A DNA stretch of 5,955 nucleotides, taken from JAAYBT01 sp964404395. GTDB lineage: Bacteria; Bacillota; Clostridia; Acetivibrionales; DTU013. Shown here piece after piece: positions 4,548 to 5,955 of the stretch. Position numbers and translations under genes: made by a program. Where the stretch lies: assembly GCA_964404395.1 (NCBI GenBank), contig CAYOKA010000136.1, positions 1 through 5,955 of the forward strand, given 5' to 3'. The notes under the pieces were generated by a model. It did no database searches. It was not told where the DNA came from and saw only the letters and a program-made list of their open reading frames with translations. How positions within the stretch are numbered: position 1 is the first letter of the stretch; every line of letters begins with the position of its first letter.

Positions 4548-5955
4548 TCAATGAGCCTTTTCTTTCATCACTGTTTCATAAAGCTGGTAGCCGCCGCTCA
4601 GGTTATACGCATCAAATCCGTTACCTGTAAGAATGCGGCAGGCGATATAGCTTCTAAGCCCGCTTCTGCAATGGACGTAGATCGGCTTCGCCTTATCCAG
4701 TCGACCAATGTTTGCCCTTAGCTCATCCAGCGGGATATTTATAAACCCGTCTATCATTCCCCCTCGCACCTCGCCCCTGGTTCTGACATCAAGGAGAGTC
4801 ACGCTGTTATCGCGAGGTAGCTCATCTATGTCATGCCAATGGAAGTTTTTTACCTTGCCTGTAATTATGTTCTCAATCACATAGCCGGCCATGTTCACGG
4901 GGTCCTTTGCCGAGCTGAACGGTGGAGCATAGCATAGCTCAAGCTCCGTCAAATCGTTGGCGTTAGCGCCTAAGCGAATAGCCGTTGCAAGTACGTCGAT
5001 GCGCTTGTCTACTCCGTCAAAGCCTGTTATCTGAGCACCCAGTATCTTGCCAGTTTCTTTTCCAAAAAGCACCTTTACCCACATGTTTGTAGAGCCGGGG
5101 TAATAGCTTGCATGAGATCCTGTATACAGAAAGACCTTGTCGTAGTCTATATTATTTGCTTTTGCTGTGCTTTCATTTATTCCGGTCATAGCTACAGCCA
5201 TATCAAAGAGCTTTAGAATAGAGGAGCCTTGAGTTCCTGTGTACTTACTGTCAAGACCGCAAATATTATCGGCGGCGATTCTGCCCTGCTTGTTGGCGGG
5301 CCCCGCAAGCGGCACAAAGGCCTTTTTACCGGTTACAAAATCCTCTGTCTCAGCCGCGTCACCTACAGCATAGACGTTCTGGTCGGAAGTGAGCATATTA
5401 TTATTGACAATAATTGCTCCCCGTGCATTCAGAGCAAGCCCTGCTTTTTTGGCAAGGCCGGTTTCAGGGCAGACTCCCACTGCCATAATCAGCATGTCAG
5501 CTTCTATGGTTCCACTTTGAAGCACCACAGATAATCCGCCTTTGGTGTCAATAATCTCTTTTACACCATTGTTTAGAAGCAAGCGAATCCCTTTTGACCT
5601 GATATAGCTGTGCACATCGGCTGCCATATCAAAGTCGAGGGGAGCTATAACATGATCGGCAAGCTCTACAATTATGACCTCAAGACCTGCCTCGCTGAGA
5701 TTCTCCGCCATCTCAATGCCGATATATCCGCCGCCTGTGACTATTGCAGTCTTGGGAAGCTTTTTATCAATATAATCTTTAATAGCTAGTGTATCGGGAA
5801 TGTTGCGCAGTGTAAAAACCTTGTCTGAATCCACTCCACTGATTGGCGGCTTGACTGGTTCGGCACCGGTAGACAGAATCAGCTTATCATAGCCTTCTGC
5901 GTAAACCTCTCCTGTAAGAACATTTTTTACTGTTACTGTTTTTGCATCCCTATCA
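4548..5955 (-). CDS. CoA-disulfide reductase-like FAD/NAD(P) oxidoreductase with C-terminal rhodanese domain, partial (5' end outside window)
   Basis: The frame is open from the window edge (first full codon 5954-5952) to TGA at 4550-4548, giving 468 residues. Residues 21-40 (GYDKLILSTGAEPVKPPISG) belong to the first FAD domain. GGGYIGIE (74-81) is the NAD(P)H Rossmann motif. NVYAVGDA (193-200) is the second FAD motif. Residues 240-370 form the dimer domain with the family-typical YAPPFSSAKDPVN (342-354). A rhodanese domain follows (about 372-462), with catalytic Cys429 in HCRSGLR. Relatives (CoADR-RHD, about 550 residues) reduce CoA disulfide or CoA persulfide and polysulfide using NAD(P)H in the cytoplasm, giving thiol homeostasis or sulfur metabolism. 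About 80-90 residues, including the first GxGxxG and the redox Cys of the N-terminal domain, lie beyond the edge. An internal GTG at 5834 is not the start, because homology continues upstream. No extra TusA/DsrE domain follows the rhodanese. Confidence 0.93.
   Translation of the reverse strand, partial: DRDAKTVTVKNVLTGEVYAEGYDKLILSTGAEPVKPPISGVDSDKVFTLRNIPDTLAIKDYIDKKLPKTAIVTGGGYIGIEMAENLSEAGLEVIIVELADHVIAPLDFDMAADVHSYIRSKGIRLLLNNGVKEIIDTKGGLSVVLQSGTIEADMLIMAVGVCPETGLAKKAGLALNARGAIIVNNNMLTSDQNVYAVGDAAETEDFVTGKKAFVPLAGPANKQGRIAADNICGLDSKYTGTQGSSILKLFDMAVAMTGINESTAKANNIDYDKVFLYTGSHASYYPGSTNMWVKVLFGKETGKILGAQITGFDGVDKRIDVLATAIRLGANANDLTELELCYAPPFSSAKDPVNMAGYVIENIITGKVKNFHWHDIDELPRDNSVTLLDVRTRGEVRGGMIDGFINIPLDELRANIGRLDKAKPIYVHCRSGLRSYIACRILTGNGFDAYNLSGGYQLYETVMKEKAH

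Noticed and set aside
5229..5534. Plus-strand open frame inside the flavoprotein gene
   Set aside because: Antisense to conserved FAD/NAD(P) domain coding sequence; no independent support.
5832..5834. GTG at 5834 as the start of the flavoprotein
   Set aside because: Forty further in-frame codons upstream match the family (GYDKLILSTGAEPVKPP), so the true start lies outside the window.

Overview
The window looks like chromosomal DNA of a low-to-mid GC Firmicute, most likely a Clostridia-type organism. The evidence is the strong AGGAGG-type ribosome binding sites, a textbook sigma-A promoter, a tRNA-Ser with its CCA encoded, and proteins that read like clostridial families. The species cannot be named from the sequence.

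Layout. On the + strand, a complete 12-TM major facilitator transporter (75-1340) is followed by the 5' third of sfsA (from 1455), which stops matching SfsA at 1673. Within 2 bases of that breakpoint, a second relic begins on the opposite strand: about 67 codons of the anticodon-binding region of methionyl-tRNA synthetase (1675-1875, minus). Next comes a pair of 24-bp imperfect inverted repeats (1886-1909 and 2012-2035) enclosing about 100 bp of non-coding DNA, which resembles a small MITE-like element. The whole stretch 1455-2041 therefore reads as a scar of gene decay and rearrangement.

From 2042 to 4158 there is a compact minus-strand module, transcribed in the order tetR-type regulator (3538-4098), small cysteine-rich protein resembling L-2-amino-thiazoline-4-carboxylic acid hydrolase-like proteins (2977-3429), and CPBP/Abi-type membrane protease (2042-2857). 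The regulator has a perfect TTGACA-N17-TATAAT promoter. An almost palindromic 12-mer (TAACGTTCGATA) overlaps its predicted start site and recurs 11/12 identical (TAACGTTCGTTA) in front of the cysteine-rich gene. Shorter copies of the core lie in front of the protease gene. The simplest reading is an autoregulated TetR regulon of three neighbouring genes whose inducer is unknown. A possible 6-codon leader ORF with a good RBS lies in front of the protease.

On the right are a complete tRNA-Ser(GGA) on the minus strand (4309-4400), with a hairpin downstream and a -10 box upstream, and then the C-terminal 468 residues of a CoA-disulfide-reductase-like flavoprotein fused to a rhodanese domain (4548 to beyond 5955, minus). 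That gene is cut only by the window edge. Several short palindromes separate it from the tRNA.

No CRISPR array, intact transposase, rRNA or phage gene was seen. The most interesting items are the TetR regulon with its repeated operator, and the sfsA'/'metG double-truncation junction beside an inverted-repeat element.
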